From: Ctena decussata
Taxonomy: Eukaryota; Mollusca; Bivalvia; Lucinida; Lucinidae
Reading direction: 5' to 3'
Assembly (NCBI GenBank): GCA_963989385.1
Contig: OZ022515.1
Span: 12,680,803-12,744,802 of the forward strand
Length of the DNA: 64,000 nt
Both the position numbers and the translations under genes were made by a program. The notes under the pieces were generated by a model. It was not told the origin of the DNA, searched no databases, and saw only the letters and a list, made by a program, of their open reading frames with translations. The number at the start of each line of letters is the position of its first letter. Position 1 is the stretch's first letter. Below, one piece after another: positions 52,711-63,908 of this stretch.

Positions 52711-53440
52711 TTACTCCATGTACATGTTCGTTCGACGTAATTGTACATGTTGATACATAAGCATACCAAAGCTACCCGCTACTATACAACATGTCTGTAT
52801 CAACTTTCCTCAAGTACTTATAGCTGCCTCTCTAGAAAAGATGCTTATGTCGTATTCTAGTTTTCTACTGCAACAGTTCCTGCGTTTCCTTACCGTCTGA
52901 GCAGAGTTTGTATTTAAGGAACTTCTGAGATGGTTATAATCTTTGAATAGGGCAGATTTGCGGGCTTGTTAGAGTCATTATATATGAAAAAGTCATATTA
53001 CAGGAGGGGTTTTCGCGAGTATGTAACTTCGGATAATCATAGATAAGTTTTAAAACTTGACGAAAGGTCAGCTTACGACGCAAATATTTTAACAAGTGAA
53101 CCAGCCTATTTTAAGGTAAACGGGTACACTTTGATGGGTAGCAACTCTGCCATTTTCATTTTCACTCTGAAAGAGGGACAACTGTCAAATGAAAGAAATG
53201 GCGTAATGCACTCATTCATCGTCGAGTTTGCTAAGTCCACGTTTTGAATCGTGCGATATTTTATCAAATTATATGGGTTGAAAATTGTATAGCCTTGGCC
53301 TTTTCGCTCAGGCTTTTCTGATTGAAAATTATATTCAGGCATTTTTGTCTGGGTATTTAGGTATTAATCTCTACGAAAAATTTAATGATTCGATATTCAT
53401 GCAGTTACGACCTCTGGCATTTTCTGTTCCCTTTAGATAT
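52711..53440. other. Unassigned stretch
   Basis: The part near 53105-53180 resembles family A' flank text (GGGTACACTTTGATGGGTAG). No gene or clear repeat boundary was found. Confidence 0.4.
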
Positions 53441-53660
53441 TCAGAAGTAAGAGGACAGAAGTTGGAAATAAGAAGTCGGAAGTAAGATGCAGCGGCGGTA
53501 AGAAGTCGGAAGTCAGAGGCAAGAAGTTGGATAGAGGCAGTCGGCAGTCAGAAGTTAGAAATGAACTTTTTACTTCCCGATTTTCTTTTCCGATTTTCTT
53601 CAATTGTTACTTCTAACTTCAGTCCTTCCCACTTCTCACTTCCTACTTCCCAGCAGCTTG
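53441..53660. repeat. GAAGT/ACTTC mirrored simple repeat
   Basis: The left half repeats AGAAGTCGGAAGTMAGA, the right half repeats ACTTCCCACTTCTNACTTCC. Together they make a degenerate foldback of about 200 bp. A similar one lies at 57985-58230. Confidence 0.75.
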
Positions 53661-54119
53661 CATTACACCATTAATTTTCCATAGACGACAATGTTAATAT
53701 CTGGTCATTTTATTACAAAACTGTACATACAAAGTTTTCCAAACCCTGCTTGCTTTTAAGTTTCATCCTAGCCTATCAATTTGAGACGAAAACATCCACT
53801 GCCTTCCCTACTCAGTAAGCCGCTAAGCTAGATTCAGTATGGCAACCACCAATTCGTACCCCCAAAATAGCATATTTTTCTACTAGCGGGTCAGTTACCA
53901 AAATCAACCCCATCTCCTTCTGGTAAACTATTTCTCAATTAAACATGCCTTTTTGTAACTACCATCATATTTCAATTCTCTTATCGACCTTACCCCCGCA
54001 CCTCAGCGGAACGAATCCATAGCCGCAGTAACGGGGCACCGAGGGTTATTCTTTCACGTAAGCCATCATGAAATTTCAGCTCAAAGTTACCATGTAGGAT
54101 CCATACCAGGAAACACAAC
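53661..54119. other. Unassigned sequence before the minisatellites
   Basis: It includes CTCAGCGGAACGAATCCATA at 54004-54023, similar to the candidate exon at 49040. Otherwise nothing was recognised. Confidence 0.4.
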
Positions 54120-54460
54120 TACTACTGCGCTGGGGCAACAGAGCCATTACTATGAACTTATCCACTGACTGGGTTGCAGCAACAGATCCATTACAAGAAA
54201 ACACATAACTAACCCTATGACTGCTCTGCGGAAATAGCGCCAATAGAAAAGACAGAACTTACCCACTGACTGCGCTGCGGCAACTGCGCCTTTAGAAAAC
54301 ACAGAACTTACCCACTGACTGCTGCGCTGATAGCGCCAATAGACACACTGGAACTATTTACTAGATGCGCTGCGACATTAGGGCTGCAGTTAACACAGAA
54401 ACTACTAGTTGCGCTGCGCTGATAGCGCCAATAGAACACTGGACCTACAGTGCTGCGGCA
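54120..54460 (+). repeat. Degenerate ~55-bp repeat leading into the array
   Basis: Diverged units share ACTGCGCTGCGGCAAYWGCGCC and ACACAGAACTTACCCACTGA. The GCGCTGCGGCAATAGCGCC part resembles the core of the 45-bp units that follow. Confidence 0.65.
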
Positions 54461-55675
54461 ATGAAGACTTCCCACTGTAGAAGCGCAGCGGCATTAGCGC
54501 CACTTCAGGAGACTTCACCCTCTAGTAGCGCAGCGGCATTAGCGCCACTTAAGAAGACTTCACCCTGTAGAAGCGCAGCGGCATTAGCGCCACTTCAGGA
54601 GACTTCACCCTCTAGTAGCGCAGCGGCATTAGCGCCACTTAAGAAAACTTCCCCCTGTAGAAGCGCAGCGGCATTAGCGCCACTTCAGGAGACTTCACCC
54701 TCTAGTAGCGCAGCGGCATTAGCGACACTTAAGAAAAATTCGCCCCGTAGAAGCGCAGCGGCATTAGCGCCACTTCAGGAGACTTCACCCTCTAGTAGCG
54801 CAGCGGCATTAGCGCCACTTAAGAAAACTCCCCCCTGTAGAAGCGAAAAGCGGCATTAGCGCCACCTCGGGAGACTTAACTCTCTAGTAGCCCAGCGGCA
54901 TTAGCGCCACTTAAGAAGACTTCCCTCTGTAGAAGCGCGGCGCCATTAGCGCCACTTCGGGAGACTTCACCCACTAGTAGCACAGCGGCATTAGCGCCAC
55001 TTAAGAAAACTTCCCCTGTAGAAGCGCAGCGGCATTAGCGCCACTTCAGGAGACTTCACCCTCTAGTAGCGCAGCGGCATTAGCGCCACGTAAGAAAAAT
55101 TCGCCCTGTAGAAGCGCAGCGGCATTAGCACCACTTCAGGAGACTTCACCCGCTAGTAGCGCAGCGGCATTAGCGCCACTTAAGAAAACTTCCCCCTGTA
55201 GAAGCGCAGCGGCATTAGCGCCACCTCAGGAGACTTAACTCTCTAGTAGCCCAGCGGCATTAGCGCCACTTAAGAAGACTTCCCTCTGTAGAAGCGCAGC
55301 GCCATTAGCGCCACTTCGGGAGACTTCACCCACTAGTAGCGCAGCGGCATAAGCGCCACTTAAGAAAACTCCCCCCTGTAGAAGCGCCACTTCAGGAGAC
55401 TTCACCCTCTAGTAGCGCAGCGGCATTAGCGCCACTTAAGAAGCCTTGCCCCTGTAGAAGCGCAGCGCCATTAGCGCCACTTAAGGAGACTTCACCCACT
55501 AGTAGCGCAGCGGCATTAAGAAGACTTGCCCCTGTAGAAGCGCAGTGGCATTAGCGCCACTTCAGGAGACTTAACTCTCTAGTAGCCCAGCGGCATTAGC
55601 GCTCCTTCAGGAGACTTCACCCTCTAGTAGCGCAGCGGCATTAGCGCCACTTAAGAAAGCCTCTCCCTTTAGTAG
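54461..55675 (+). repeat. 45-bp minisatellite array, plus orientation
   Basis: About 26 units of 45 bp alternate between two types, giving a 90-bp higher-order period. One type has GCGCCACTTCAGGAGACTTC, the other GCGCCACTTAAGAAGACTTC. Both share GAAGCGCAGCGGCATTA or TAGTAGCGCAGCGGCATTA. The unit is a multiple of three, so a frame encoding SAAALAPLQETSPSS / SAAALAPLKKTSPCR stays open at 54365-54859. Confidence 0.92.
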
Positions 55676-56394
55676 ATGGTAACTATAAGGTAACTTTGTG
55701 CTTAAGGCTCAACCTGGGCATTGTTTGTGACCTTTTCCAGTTCCCAGGATCAACTTGACTCCATCTGGTGCACTGACCCTGTAGGGAGCTTTGTCCAAGC
55801 GGCCTTCGGCCGTGATGCTTGTCTAGTGTCCGGTGTCATCAATAAAGAGCTGATTCGATCATGCTTGATAGTAAGCAGTGCTACAATTGAAAAGAATCCG
55901 AGTAGGGGCCACCGCCAAGATGGCTCAGTAATGAACAGCACCGCCAAGATAGCCTTGACCCAGGGGCCTTCGGCCCTGCGATCCCGGGCCCTTCCGGCCC
56001 TTGCATAAGAATTTGTTGCAAATGGTTTTCTTGTGCCAGGTAGCTTTGGATTCATTGCTTCCAGGAATTAAGGTGCAGTAACACTGAATAAGCATTGTTG
56101 TGACATTCTCAGGCCATTTATTAAGGTGACAATATGCCTGGTTCAGCTCAACCTGGGCATTGCTTGTGACCTTTTCCAGTTCCCAGGATCAACTTGGTTC
56201 CATTTGGTTGCACTGCCCCTGTAGGGAGTTGGTCTAATAATGTCAGATCAAAAAAGTCTTAAGTATGAACATAAAGATAACATAAATTTTGAATTTTGGC
56301 ATGTCAACTGAGTTATGACTGAAGACACAGGGATGAATAAAATGTTGAGCTACTGAAAGGTGATGACTTTTAAAGTAGCACAGTTCCACGGCTT
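55676..56394. other. Spacer between mirrored arrays, with a direct duplication
   Basis: GCTCAACCTGGGCATTGTTT through GTAGGGAGCTT (about 55707-55796) recurs at about 56147-56230, some 440 bp later. GGCCTTCGGCC-type palindromes lie at 55800-55810 and 55961-55990. A 95-codon frame (55721-56008) has no family match. Confidence 0.6.
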
Positions 56395-57610
56395 TATTAA
56401 AGGGGATGTCTTCTGTACTAGCGCTATTGCTGCTGCCCTACTAAAAGGGGCTGTCTTCTGTAGTAGCGCTAATGCCGCAGCGCTACTAGCGCTATTGCCG
56501 CTGCGCTACTAAAAGGGGCTGTCTTTTGTAGTAGCGCTAATGCCGCAGCACTACTATAAGGGAATGTCTTCCAAAGTGGCGCTATTGCCGCTGCGCTACT
56601 ATTAGGGGATATCTTCTGTACTAGCGCTATTGCCGCTGCGCTACTAAAAGGGACTGTCTTCTGTAGTAGCGCTAATGCCGCTGCGCTACTATAAGGGAAT
56701 GTCTTCCAAAGTGGCGCTATTGCCGCTGCGCTACTATAAGGGGGTGTTTTCTGAAGTAGCGCTATTGCCGCTGCGCTACTCAAAGGGGCTGTCTTCTGTA
56801 GTAGCGCTAATGCCGCAGCGCTACTAGCGCTATTGCCGCTGCGCTACTAAAAGGGGCTGTCTTTTGTAGTAGCGCTAATGCTGCAGCGCTACTATAAGGG
56901 AATGTCTTCCAAAGTGGCGCTATTGCCGCTGTGCTTCTATAAGGGGGTGTTTTCTGAAGTAGCGCTATTGCCGCTGTGCTTCTATAAGGGGATATCTTCT
57001 GTACTAGCGCTATTGCCGCTGCGCTACTAAAAGGGAATGTCTTCTGTAGTAGAGCTAATGCCGCTGGGCTACTATAAGGTATGTCTTCCAAAGTGACGCT
57101 ATTGCCGCTGTGCTACTATAAGGGGATGTTTTCTGAAGTAGCGCTATTGCCGCTGTGCTTCTATAAGGGGGTGTTTTCTGAAGTAGCGCTATTGCCGCTG
57201 TGCTTCTATAAGGGGGTGTTTTCTGAAGTAGCGCTATTGCCGCTGTGCTTCTATAAGGGGGTGTTTTCTGAAGTAGCGCTATTGCCGCTGTGCTTCTATA
57301 AGGGGATATCTTCTATACTAGCGCTATTGCCGCTGCGCTACTAAAAGGGAATGTCTTCTGTAGTAGCGCTAAAGCCGCTGCGCTACTATAAGGTATGTCT
57401 TCCAAAGTGACGCTATTGCCGCTGTGCTACTATAAGGGGGTGTTTTCTGAAGAGCGCTATTGCCGCTGCGCTACTAAAGAGGGCTGTCTTCTGTAGTAGC
57501 GCTATAGCCGCTGTGCTACTATAAGGGAATGATTTCTGAAGTAGCGCTATTGCCGCTGCACTACTAATAGGGGATGTCTTCTGAAGTAGCACTATTGCCG
57601 CTGTGCTAAG
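56395..57610 (-). repeat. 45-bp minisatellite array, inverted orientation
   Basis: About 27 units such as AGTAGCGCTATTGCCGCTGC, GCTACTATAAGGGGATGTCT, TCTGA. On the minus strand they read SSAAAIALLQKTPPY, close to the peptide of the first array. The two arrays are therefore inverted relative to each other. Confidence 0.92.
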
Positions 57611-57870
57611 GGGCACTATTTTTAATTATGTAGTAGATCCATCTGTACATTGCCCACCCACCAACCCTCTTTTCGTGATGGTCTTACATGAAAGATGGAC
57701 CGCGCCGAGCATCAGTCCAATTTTTGTAACTATCATTTGTTGGATTTTTTTATACTGCAAGAAGTCTAACATGCATGACTGACAGATGACGTCATCTCTC
57801 TTACAATGTAAACCTAATGCTCTCCCCGAAAAAGGCGGGGCAAGTCCTCACGAATATTTAGTAGACTGTA

Positions 57871-57967
57871 CCCAGCAGGCACATGACGTCGTACTTACGT
57901 CGATGCAACGTTATGACGTCGCACCGACGTCAGTGTGACGTCATTTTGACGGCATGTGCCTGCTGGG
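57871..57967. repeat. GACGTC hairpin MITE, copy
   Basis: It runs from CCCAGCAGGCACATGACGTC to GACGGCATGTGCCTGCTGGG, with TA before it and TTA after it. Length is 97 bp. Confidence 0.85.
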
Positions 57968-57984
57968 TTATTATTTCTAACTAC

Positions 57985-58230
57985 TGCTTTCCGCCTTAAA
58001 TTCTTACTTCCGCCTTCTTTCTGCCAACTTCTGACTTTCGACTTCTATCTTTACAATTTTCCTACTTCTTAACCCCAACTTCTTAGTTTTGGCATTTTAC
58101 TTCAGTCTTCCGCCTTCCGACTTCTAGCTTGTGAGAAGTCAGAAATAAGAAGTTGGAAGTCAGAAGTAAGTTGATGTACGCCAGCCGTAAGACGTCGTAA
58201 GTCATAATTAAGAAGTCATAAAGTAAGAAG
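57985..58230. repeat. ACTTC/GAAGT mirrored simple repeat, second copy
   Basis: The left part is CTTACTTCCGCCTTCTTTCT-like, and the right part AGAAGTTGGAAGTCAGAAGT-like. It forms a degenerate foldback like 53441-53660. Confidence 0.75.
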
Positions 58231-58564
58231 TCCCTCTGGGCTTCCATACATATCAATCTGCACTGAATTTCTTGTTCACAAATTTTCTAAATTTAATCAA
58301 CATTTTTTAAATGTAGATTCAAAACACATATGCCATGTAATGTTTTTTACCCTTTGCATTAATGGATTTGTCCAAATTCATTGACAGCTGAGTCAATTTT
58401 AGTTATTTGGGGGGCATAAGGGTTATATTTTTCAACTGAATACACGAGATGTAATCGGATTTTCTCCACGAACAATAGAAAGAGTGACAAAAAGACGGAA
58501 GTTAATACTTCTGAAGATTTCCTGTTCGCATGGCGGTATTTGCAGTAAAAATTCTAAAAATTAG
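58231..58564. other. Unassigned sequence
   Basis: AT-rich with no recognised repeat or open frame. Confidence 0.4.
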
Positions 58565-59110
58565 GGCCCACAAATTGCTCTAAGCACTACTCTTTCATTT
58601 TTAAGACAATTACGCTAACAGCGTAATTGTCCTAAAATGAAAGCGTTGTGTTTTACAACTCTGCAATAGACCCTGACCACACTGTTCTTTTTGGAGCTGT
58701 CTGATCTGGATCTGCACAGTTGTGCAGACCTATCTGTACCAGTATTTAGAACTTTCACGGAAGACCAAACGGGAAAAAAACTAATGATCGATGCTATACA
58801 TGTAGTTTGAATAGTGGCTCATTTTGTGGCTCTTTTTATCAAGTTTTTTTATTTATTAATTTATTGAACGACTGATAGGCAAAAACTCAAAGCTAATAAG
58901 CTGATATTACCGTAAACATCTAAATAATGGGACAAGAAGGTCTGAGTTAACAGTGCTGATCTAGATCAGCTCTCTTCAACTCAGTTTCACATCCCATCTG
59001 CATCTTTCGGGCATATAAATACATTTTAAAAACAAACTGTTCCAGTTTTCAGGACAACTACGGTGATTTTTTTTGGTGTGCCAATTTTTTAAAATTTTAC
59101 GGTAGCTTTA
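58565..59110. repeat. Family G repeats, two or three fragments
   Basis: A hairpin CTTTCATTTTAGGACAATTA-type lies around 58590-58645 (TTTTTAAGACAATTACGC with GCGTAATTGTCCTAAAATG). CTGATCTGGATCTGCACAGT and AACTGTTCCAGTTTTCAGGA follow. Confidence 0.5.
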
Positions 59111-59239
59111 AAATAATGAGGTTGTTCCGGAGCTTGCTGAATATACTCATAATCCGGAGATGAAGCTGTGCAATGAATTGTATCAGTTTATGTGACCAAA
59201 AATGGTATCATGGTATCAATCATGCAGCCCGTGATCCAG

Positions 59240-59480
59240 TTGTGTGTGTGTGGGGGGGGGGGGGGGGGGGGGCTCTTGGGTTTAAGCCCGCCACCTAGGG
59301 CTCTGTGTCCAATATAATGCTGGAATGTAATAAGGAGCACCTGATGATATGATATTCCATAAGGTTAGACTGAAATATATGTTGTGACAGCTCACTCGGC
59401 GAGGCGATTCCATTGAGATGGCATAACATATATTTAAACGTAAGCATATTATCATGGTCTATTTTATCTGGAACCCTAAT
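59240..59480 (+). repeat. Partial long family E-type element
   Basis: A GT/G run, then CCGCCACCTAGGGCTCTGTG, then TATGTTGTGACAGCTCACTC, GGCGAGGCGATTCCATTGAG. It is homologous to the middle of 59785-60270. Confidence 0.6.
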
Positions 59481-59518
59481 TATGGCCTTTCTTTGGGCTC
59501 TAAGCCCCACCTGTCGTC

Positions 59519-59527
59519 CAGAGAGAG

Positions 59528-59581
<54 letters not shown>
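59519..59581. repeat. (GA)n microsatellite
   Basis: About 60 bp of nearly pure GA. Confidence 0.95.
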
Positions 59582-59583
<2 letters not shown>

Positions 59584-59784
59584 TCCCGCCAGCTAGTTGT
59601 GGTCTAGATCCGATCTAGCGATGCAGCCTAGCTCTCTAGACTAGACACAGGAAAGGTCAAGGTCACAAAACCAAAACCACCCGAGACAACGACACACACG
59701 ACAAACTGGAACAGAACGGAGAGAACTTTGTTTAACGGACCGAACCCTGTTGCCTGTGGGCTTAAATCGATTTTACGTGAGCCT

Positions 59785-60270
59785 GGTTTTATTTGGAATA
59801 GTTTTATTGATGAAGACCAGGATCCAGGGGATGCCTTTTGGGGCTTCATCCCCGCCATCTGGGTCTCTGTGTTATGTATAATATGTAGAACTCAAGATAA
59901 TAAGGAGTATCTGATGACAGTATGAGATTATTCATCCATGTGATTAGATTTTGAATATATGTTTTGACATCTCATGAGAGTCGCCTTGGCGAGGCGATTC
60001 TAATGAGGTATCATAACATAATCATATTTCAAGTAAAAAAGGAAAAAAAAGAACATTATCAAAAATTCTCATCAAATTGCTCCTTAATTATGTCAAATAT
60101 TTTCAGCCCCCCCCCCTCCACTCCCCCCCCCCCCCCCCCCCCCACACACACACAGATACAACACCGTCACATCATACGCACACATACATCTCGACAACTC
60201 CTCCCAGCGCCAACAGTTATCTTCAGAGCCCCACCTTACGCGATGAACTGAATCCGGGCCTGGGAGAGTA
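59785..60270 (+). repeat. Long family E-type element, second copy
   Basis: Shares with 24640-25130 the order CCAGGGGATGCCTTTTGGGG, the hairpin GTCGCCTTGGCGAGGCGATT, ACATTATCAAAAATTCTCAT, a poly-C run (60107-60142) and CCACCTTACGCGATGAACTG. Confidence 0.7.
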
Positions 60271-60790
60271 ACAAAACTTGCATACAACTGTATATTCAAA
60301 ATTAAATATTTTGCGGAAGGCGTCGGCCGGGGAGGGACCTCCGCTACGGCGGAAGTGTGGTTGGGGCGCTCATGGAGGTGGTTGGGGATAGCCTTGTATG
60401 CAATTTAAACATTTTCTTGCTTTTGAAAATTTAATATACCAAGAATTAAGACCCTCGTGAGCCATAAACCAGAATTGTCAGATTCCGGTGAGCATTCATT
60501 CATTTATTTATTCTGCAAATACTGGATGGAAAGGTGGCATGTTTTCAGTGTTGTGATTTTGTTTCCGCGCCAAAGTGAAGCAGTCAGCCTTTTTTTTCCC
60601 TGTAAAGCGTTTTAGAGATCGTATCGAACTGGCAATAGTATTGGTAAGCTGGTGTTTAGTTGCTTGCTTTTTATACTAATCCGAATTTTATTGAATTTTC
60701 AAGTAATTTGAGAAGTTTGAACCGGAGCTGCGTTTCCCGTTCTGGCTATTCGCGACGAGTACGAGGAAAAGAACTTTGCGGGAATAAACA
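60271..60790. other. Unassigned region with an E2F-type site
   Basis: TTTCCGCGCCAAA at 60562-60574 is a textbook E2F site. A GTAAGC donor-like site follows at about 60644. GC-rich GGCGTCGGCCGGGGAGGGAC lies at 60319. No coding exon was found. Confidence 0.35.
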
Positions 60791-60793
60791 AAA

Positions 60794-60916
60794 AGCGAAG
60801 ACTCAGATTAGCCTGCGCGTCCGCGCAGTCTAACCAGCGTCTTCCCTGTTCGATCTTATTAGGATAAGTAAGGGAGACACACCAGAGTGATCAAATGCAC
60901 AGGCTGATCTGAGTTT
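60794..60916. repeat. Family B-related fragment
   Basis: GCGAAGACTCAGATTAGCCT, GCGTCCGCGCAGTC and CACAGGCTGATCTGAGTTT match the inner modules of family B. Its terminal repeats are missing. Confidence 0.5.
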
Positions 60917-61082
60917 AATGTTTGAAATTACCATTAGGTACTTTTCCTTGCGGAAAAGTTCTTTTATTAAGAATTTTCATGTTTGTTTTATGCGCGACGC
61001 TTGCTCATTAAAATTTATTAGTGAAATAAAATCTGAAACTCTAGCCTTTGGAACTCGTTTTCTTCTACAATTAACTTAAAAG

Positions 61083-61310
61083 TATGTATGTATGTATGTA
61101 TGTATGTATGTATGTATGTATGTATGTATGTATGGATGGATGGATGTATCCCCCTGGGCACACAAGGTTATATCAAACTTGAATCAACATTGATTCATCG
61201 TCACAACGTTGAATCAATGTTGAATCAAGGTTTGTGTGCCTGCTGGGATGTATTATGTATGTATGTATATATGGATGGATGGATGGATGGATGGATTGTG
61301 GGCTGGTAAC
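61083..61310. repeat. (ATGT)n/(GGAT)n microsatellite holding a MITE
   Basis: (ATGT)n at 61083-61140 is followed by an element at 61151-61247 (CCCCTGGGCACACAAGGTTA to TTTGTGTGCCTGCTGGGA), then more ATGT and GGAT repeats. The insert has the same CCCAGCAGGCAC ends as the GACGTC family but a TTGAATCAA body. Confidence 0.75.
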
Positions 61311-61969
61311 TCCTACAGTCCCCTACTGCAATTTTAAGCCCACAGCATCAATCGTGACACTTCGGCCAATTCCGACTGATTCGTAGATATCGGCGAGGAT
61401 GTCCGATTGCCACGGCATCGTTGAACTGTGCCCTAAAGTGTTTAAGTAACGGGACACCTAAATTGAAAATTCATGTTTTTTTATGTGTCAGGGTAAAGGT
61501 CCTATATATTCGTAGTACAGTAGTAAGATCCAGATCGGACTGCTCAATAAGTGCCATTACTTTAATTCATAAAGGTGTCGTAATCTCGGTGCAGATATTT
61601 TTTTTCAGTCATACGTCCTTCTTCCTTTTAAACTTTTTTTTAAGTGTTCTTATTGAATTTATACACTAGATAGGCTTTTTAAAAAGATAATCTGTATACA
61701 TTGTGCACGTTATAAGATGTTATGCTGTCCACTCCTTTGTAATCTATAAAGGCCTACGCATGGTAAAAAAAAAAACGCGCTGGCAAATACCTCCAATCAG
61801 AGAATGCCCGGACCAACTTATTAAAGCTGCGCCGTCAGCTCGGAGTCTTCATTTTTCCTTATATGATCGAATTTCTGGCGAGCCAGATAATGCATGACTC
61901 TGAATACCCTGATCAGCCTGCACATCTGCATACGCCAAAAAAGGCATGTTTCCCCTTACGCCCTATCTT
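61311..61969. other. Unassigned stretch
   Basis: It includes a CTTCGGCCAATTCCGACTG piece like the hairpin at 35755. No supported gene. Confidence 0.4.
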
Positions 61970-62170
61970 AAGGTGACTGTGCACATTTATAAGGGAAGCA
62001 ACTCTACAGTTTTCAAATGTGCCTGTCTTTAGAATGGGGGTTTACACTTAAAGAAAAGAATTTGGGAACAAATTCTTTCCTTTAAGCGTAGACCCCATTT
62101 TGAAAGGGTTTTGTAGAGTAGGGAAGTCAGTAGGACGTCACAAAAGTTATTCCCCTCTGTAAAATGGCGG
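61970..62170 (+). repeat. Family A' element, shortened hairpin
   Basis: CTTAAAGAAAAGAATTTGGG is followed by its near complement, and the flanks TAAGGGAAGCAACTCTACAG and TTATTCCCCTCTGTAAAATG match other A' copies. Confidence 0.6.
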
Positions 62171-62304
62171 AATACACGACGGTTAACCTATAAACTTTAA
62201 AACAAATATTGCCATACATCTGTAGGCCTAGATCTGTATCATCCACGTTTAATTCTTCCCCATTAACTAAACAGATCAATACGAATCAAATATGGAGGCA
62301 TTTA

Positions 62305-62363
62305 CCATATATGGCGCATGTCATTAAAGCGGATTTACAATGCGCATGCGTCGTGTCACGTGG
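62305..62363 (+). promoter_or_regulatory. Promoter-like cluster: CArG, NRF1, E-box
   Basis: CCATATATGG (62305-62314) is a perfect SRF CArG box. TGCGCATGCG (62341-62350) fits NRF1. GTCACGTGGC (62355-62364) is a USF/Myc-type E-box. All lie within 60 bp, and about 95 bp later a candidate first exon ends in ATG with a GTGAGC donor. The motifs are seen; use as a promoter is inferred. Confidence 0.45.
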
Positions 62364-62364
62364 C

Positions 62365-62459
62365 TAAGATGATGACGAGTTACATTTATTTCCTAAAGAA
62401 GATTACAGTCGATATTTTTCGTGTAAAAGGAGGATTCTTATGAAAAGTGACTTAAGATG
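62365..62459 (+). CDS. Possible first exon ending at a start codon
   Basis: ATG at 62457-62459 is followed directly by GTGAGC, a strong donor. An upstream ATG at 62440 is in another frame relative to it and would add MKSDLR. First exons that end just after ATG are common in housekeeping genes. The next exon was not found before the right edge, so the product is unknown. Confidence 0.3.
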
Positions 62460-62794
62460 GTGAGCCCTTTATATTTCTCTATTTATGTGTTACACATCGT
62501 TTTGTGTCGATTTCTCCACCGCGGTTAAGTCGTATTAAGGGTATTTTGTGCATAAAACAAGCATATGTTTTAGAGGTTCGAGAAATGGGGCGTTTCCATA
62601 CAGCAGATGCTCAGATGCTGCATAAACTAGGAAGTTATTATATGTTACACGTTTCATTTCTTGACTCATTCTGGCGTCAGTTTCAAAAGATATAAATGAT
62701 GACACACGTTTATGACAGATGTTAAGCTGTCATTTATGCATAAGCAAAGTCAGCTAGCTGTACGTGGTAGCCTATGGGCACCGTTTAACGTATG

Positions 62795-63010
62795 TAAGAC
62801 TACTGTTAAAATTCTAAGTATTGGGACAGATGGGTCAGGGCAAATAGTGCAGACCCGGAGCAGTCTGATCTGGGCTTACACTGTTTAGCATCACAGCGGC
62901 TGCATCTTTTGGCTGCATTACTACATTGTAAAGGCAAACTGTTCAATTTTTAGGACGATTAAGGGTTAATTAATTATCTTAGGTGTCCCAAGTTTTAGGA
63001 TTTTGACGAT
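62795..63010. repeat. Family G repeat
   Basis: AAATTCTAAGTATTGGGACA, GCAGTCTGATCTGGGCTTAC, ACTGTTCAATTTTTAGGACG and TTAGGTGTCCCAAGTTTTAG in the usual order. Confidence 0.55.
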
Positions 63011-63039
63011 AAACATAGATCTATGTAAGGTTACTTAGT

Positions 63040-63230
63040 AGGTGTAGGGCTCCATTTAGGTGGGGCTTTAGTGACACTCATAATTATCAGATATATTTTC
63101 TTCTAAATTCTCTGTAAAACACACATTGTAGCCCTCATTAGAACAGTCTCACCGCGGCGGTTCTCCTGTGGAGTGAAAATATGATTTTATGGGAAATTGA
63201 CAGAATATAGCTCAGAGTTACCAAACAACT
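63040..63230. repeat. Family E fragment
   Basis: TCATTAGAACAGTCTCACCG with a CGGCGGTTCTCCTGTGGAG partner, plus TAGGTGGGGCTTTAGTGACA on the left. It is diverged. Confidence 0.45.
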
Positions 63231-63449
63231 CCACCATGTCCGGAGCTCCGATGTATGAGGATGCATAAAATATAGGCCTACAAGACATAGGCCGGACAGT
63301 ACGACCTGTAACCCTGCTTTTGTGGTCAGCAAATAAATTAACTCAGACTTCACTTTTCTCAGAAAAGTGATCTTAAGATCTAAAAATAGCCTGTTTTCAA
63401 ACAGGGCAGACTGTGCTCAGCCAGATCGTAGTCGTGTCTTTAGATGAAT

Positions 63450-63665
63450 GGGTACACCTCCATATTCTTCCGACATCCTTACAGTTACAAAGGAGGACAA
63501 CTGTTGTGAGTTCCAGCTTGCTTCCTTGTAGGATGAATCCCTTAAAAAAAAGAGGTCTACCCTTAAAGGAAAGAATTTGCTCCTAGTGGAGCAAATTCTT
63601 TCTTTTAAGAGTTGACCCTCATTAAGACAAGGCAGAAATGAAAATGAGAGATTTGCTCCTACTGA
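63450..63665 (+). repeat. Family A' hairpin element
   Basis: The hairpin CTTAAAGGAAAGAATTTGCT, CCTAGTGG and the complement is nearly perfect at 63556-63610. Flanks match 28630-28860. Confidence 0.7.
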
Positions 63666-63908
63666 TAGTGTGCCGATTTACCGTAAGATCATGAATGTTG
63701 GCTTACCGCCCAAATCGGCGTAAGGATTTTCATCTATTGAGTGGTACTATGTACGTGGCTGAATTTCGATTTTTTCGTCTTTTATCTGACAACATACAAT
63801 TATTAGTTTCATAGGAGAAAAACGCTTTTCTGCTTCAGCTATACTTAACGCCATTAGAAACGCAAGATTTGCGAATTTCTTATTAAACGTATTTTCTGTT
63901 CTTCGAGT

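Noticed and set aside
54365..54859. A 164-codon open frame as a repetitive protein gene
   Set aside because: It is a translation of a 45-bp minisatellite with no splice sites or promoter. Later units of the same array break the frame.
54461..57610. A CRISPR-like array of regular repeats
   Set aside because: The units are contiguous 45-bp tandem repeats without unique spacers, and this is a eukaryotic genome.
56469..57616. Several 67-104 codon frames on the minus strand
   Set aside because: They come from the inverted minisatellite array and carry the same 15-residue unit.
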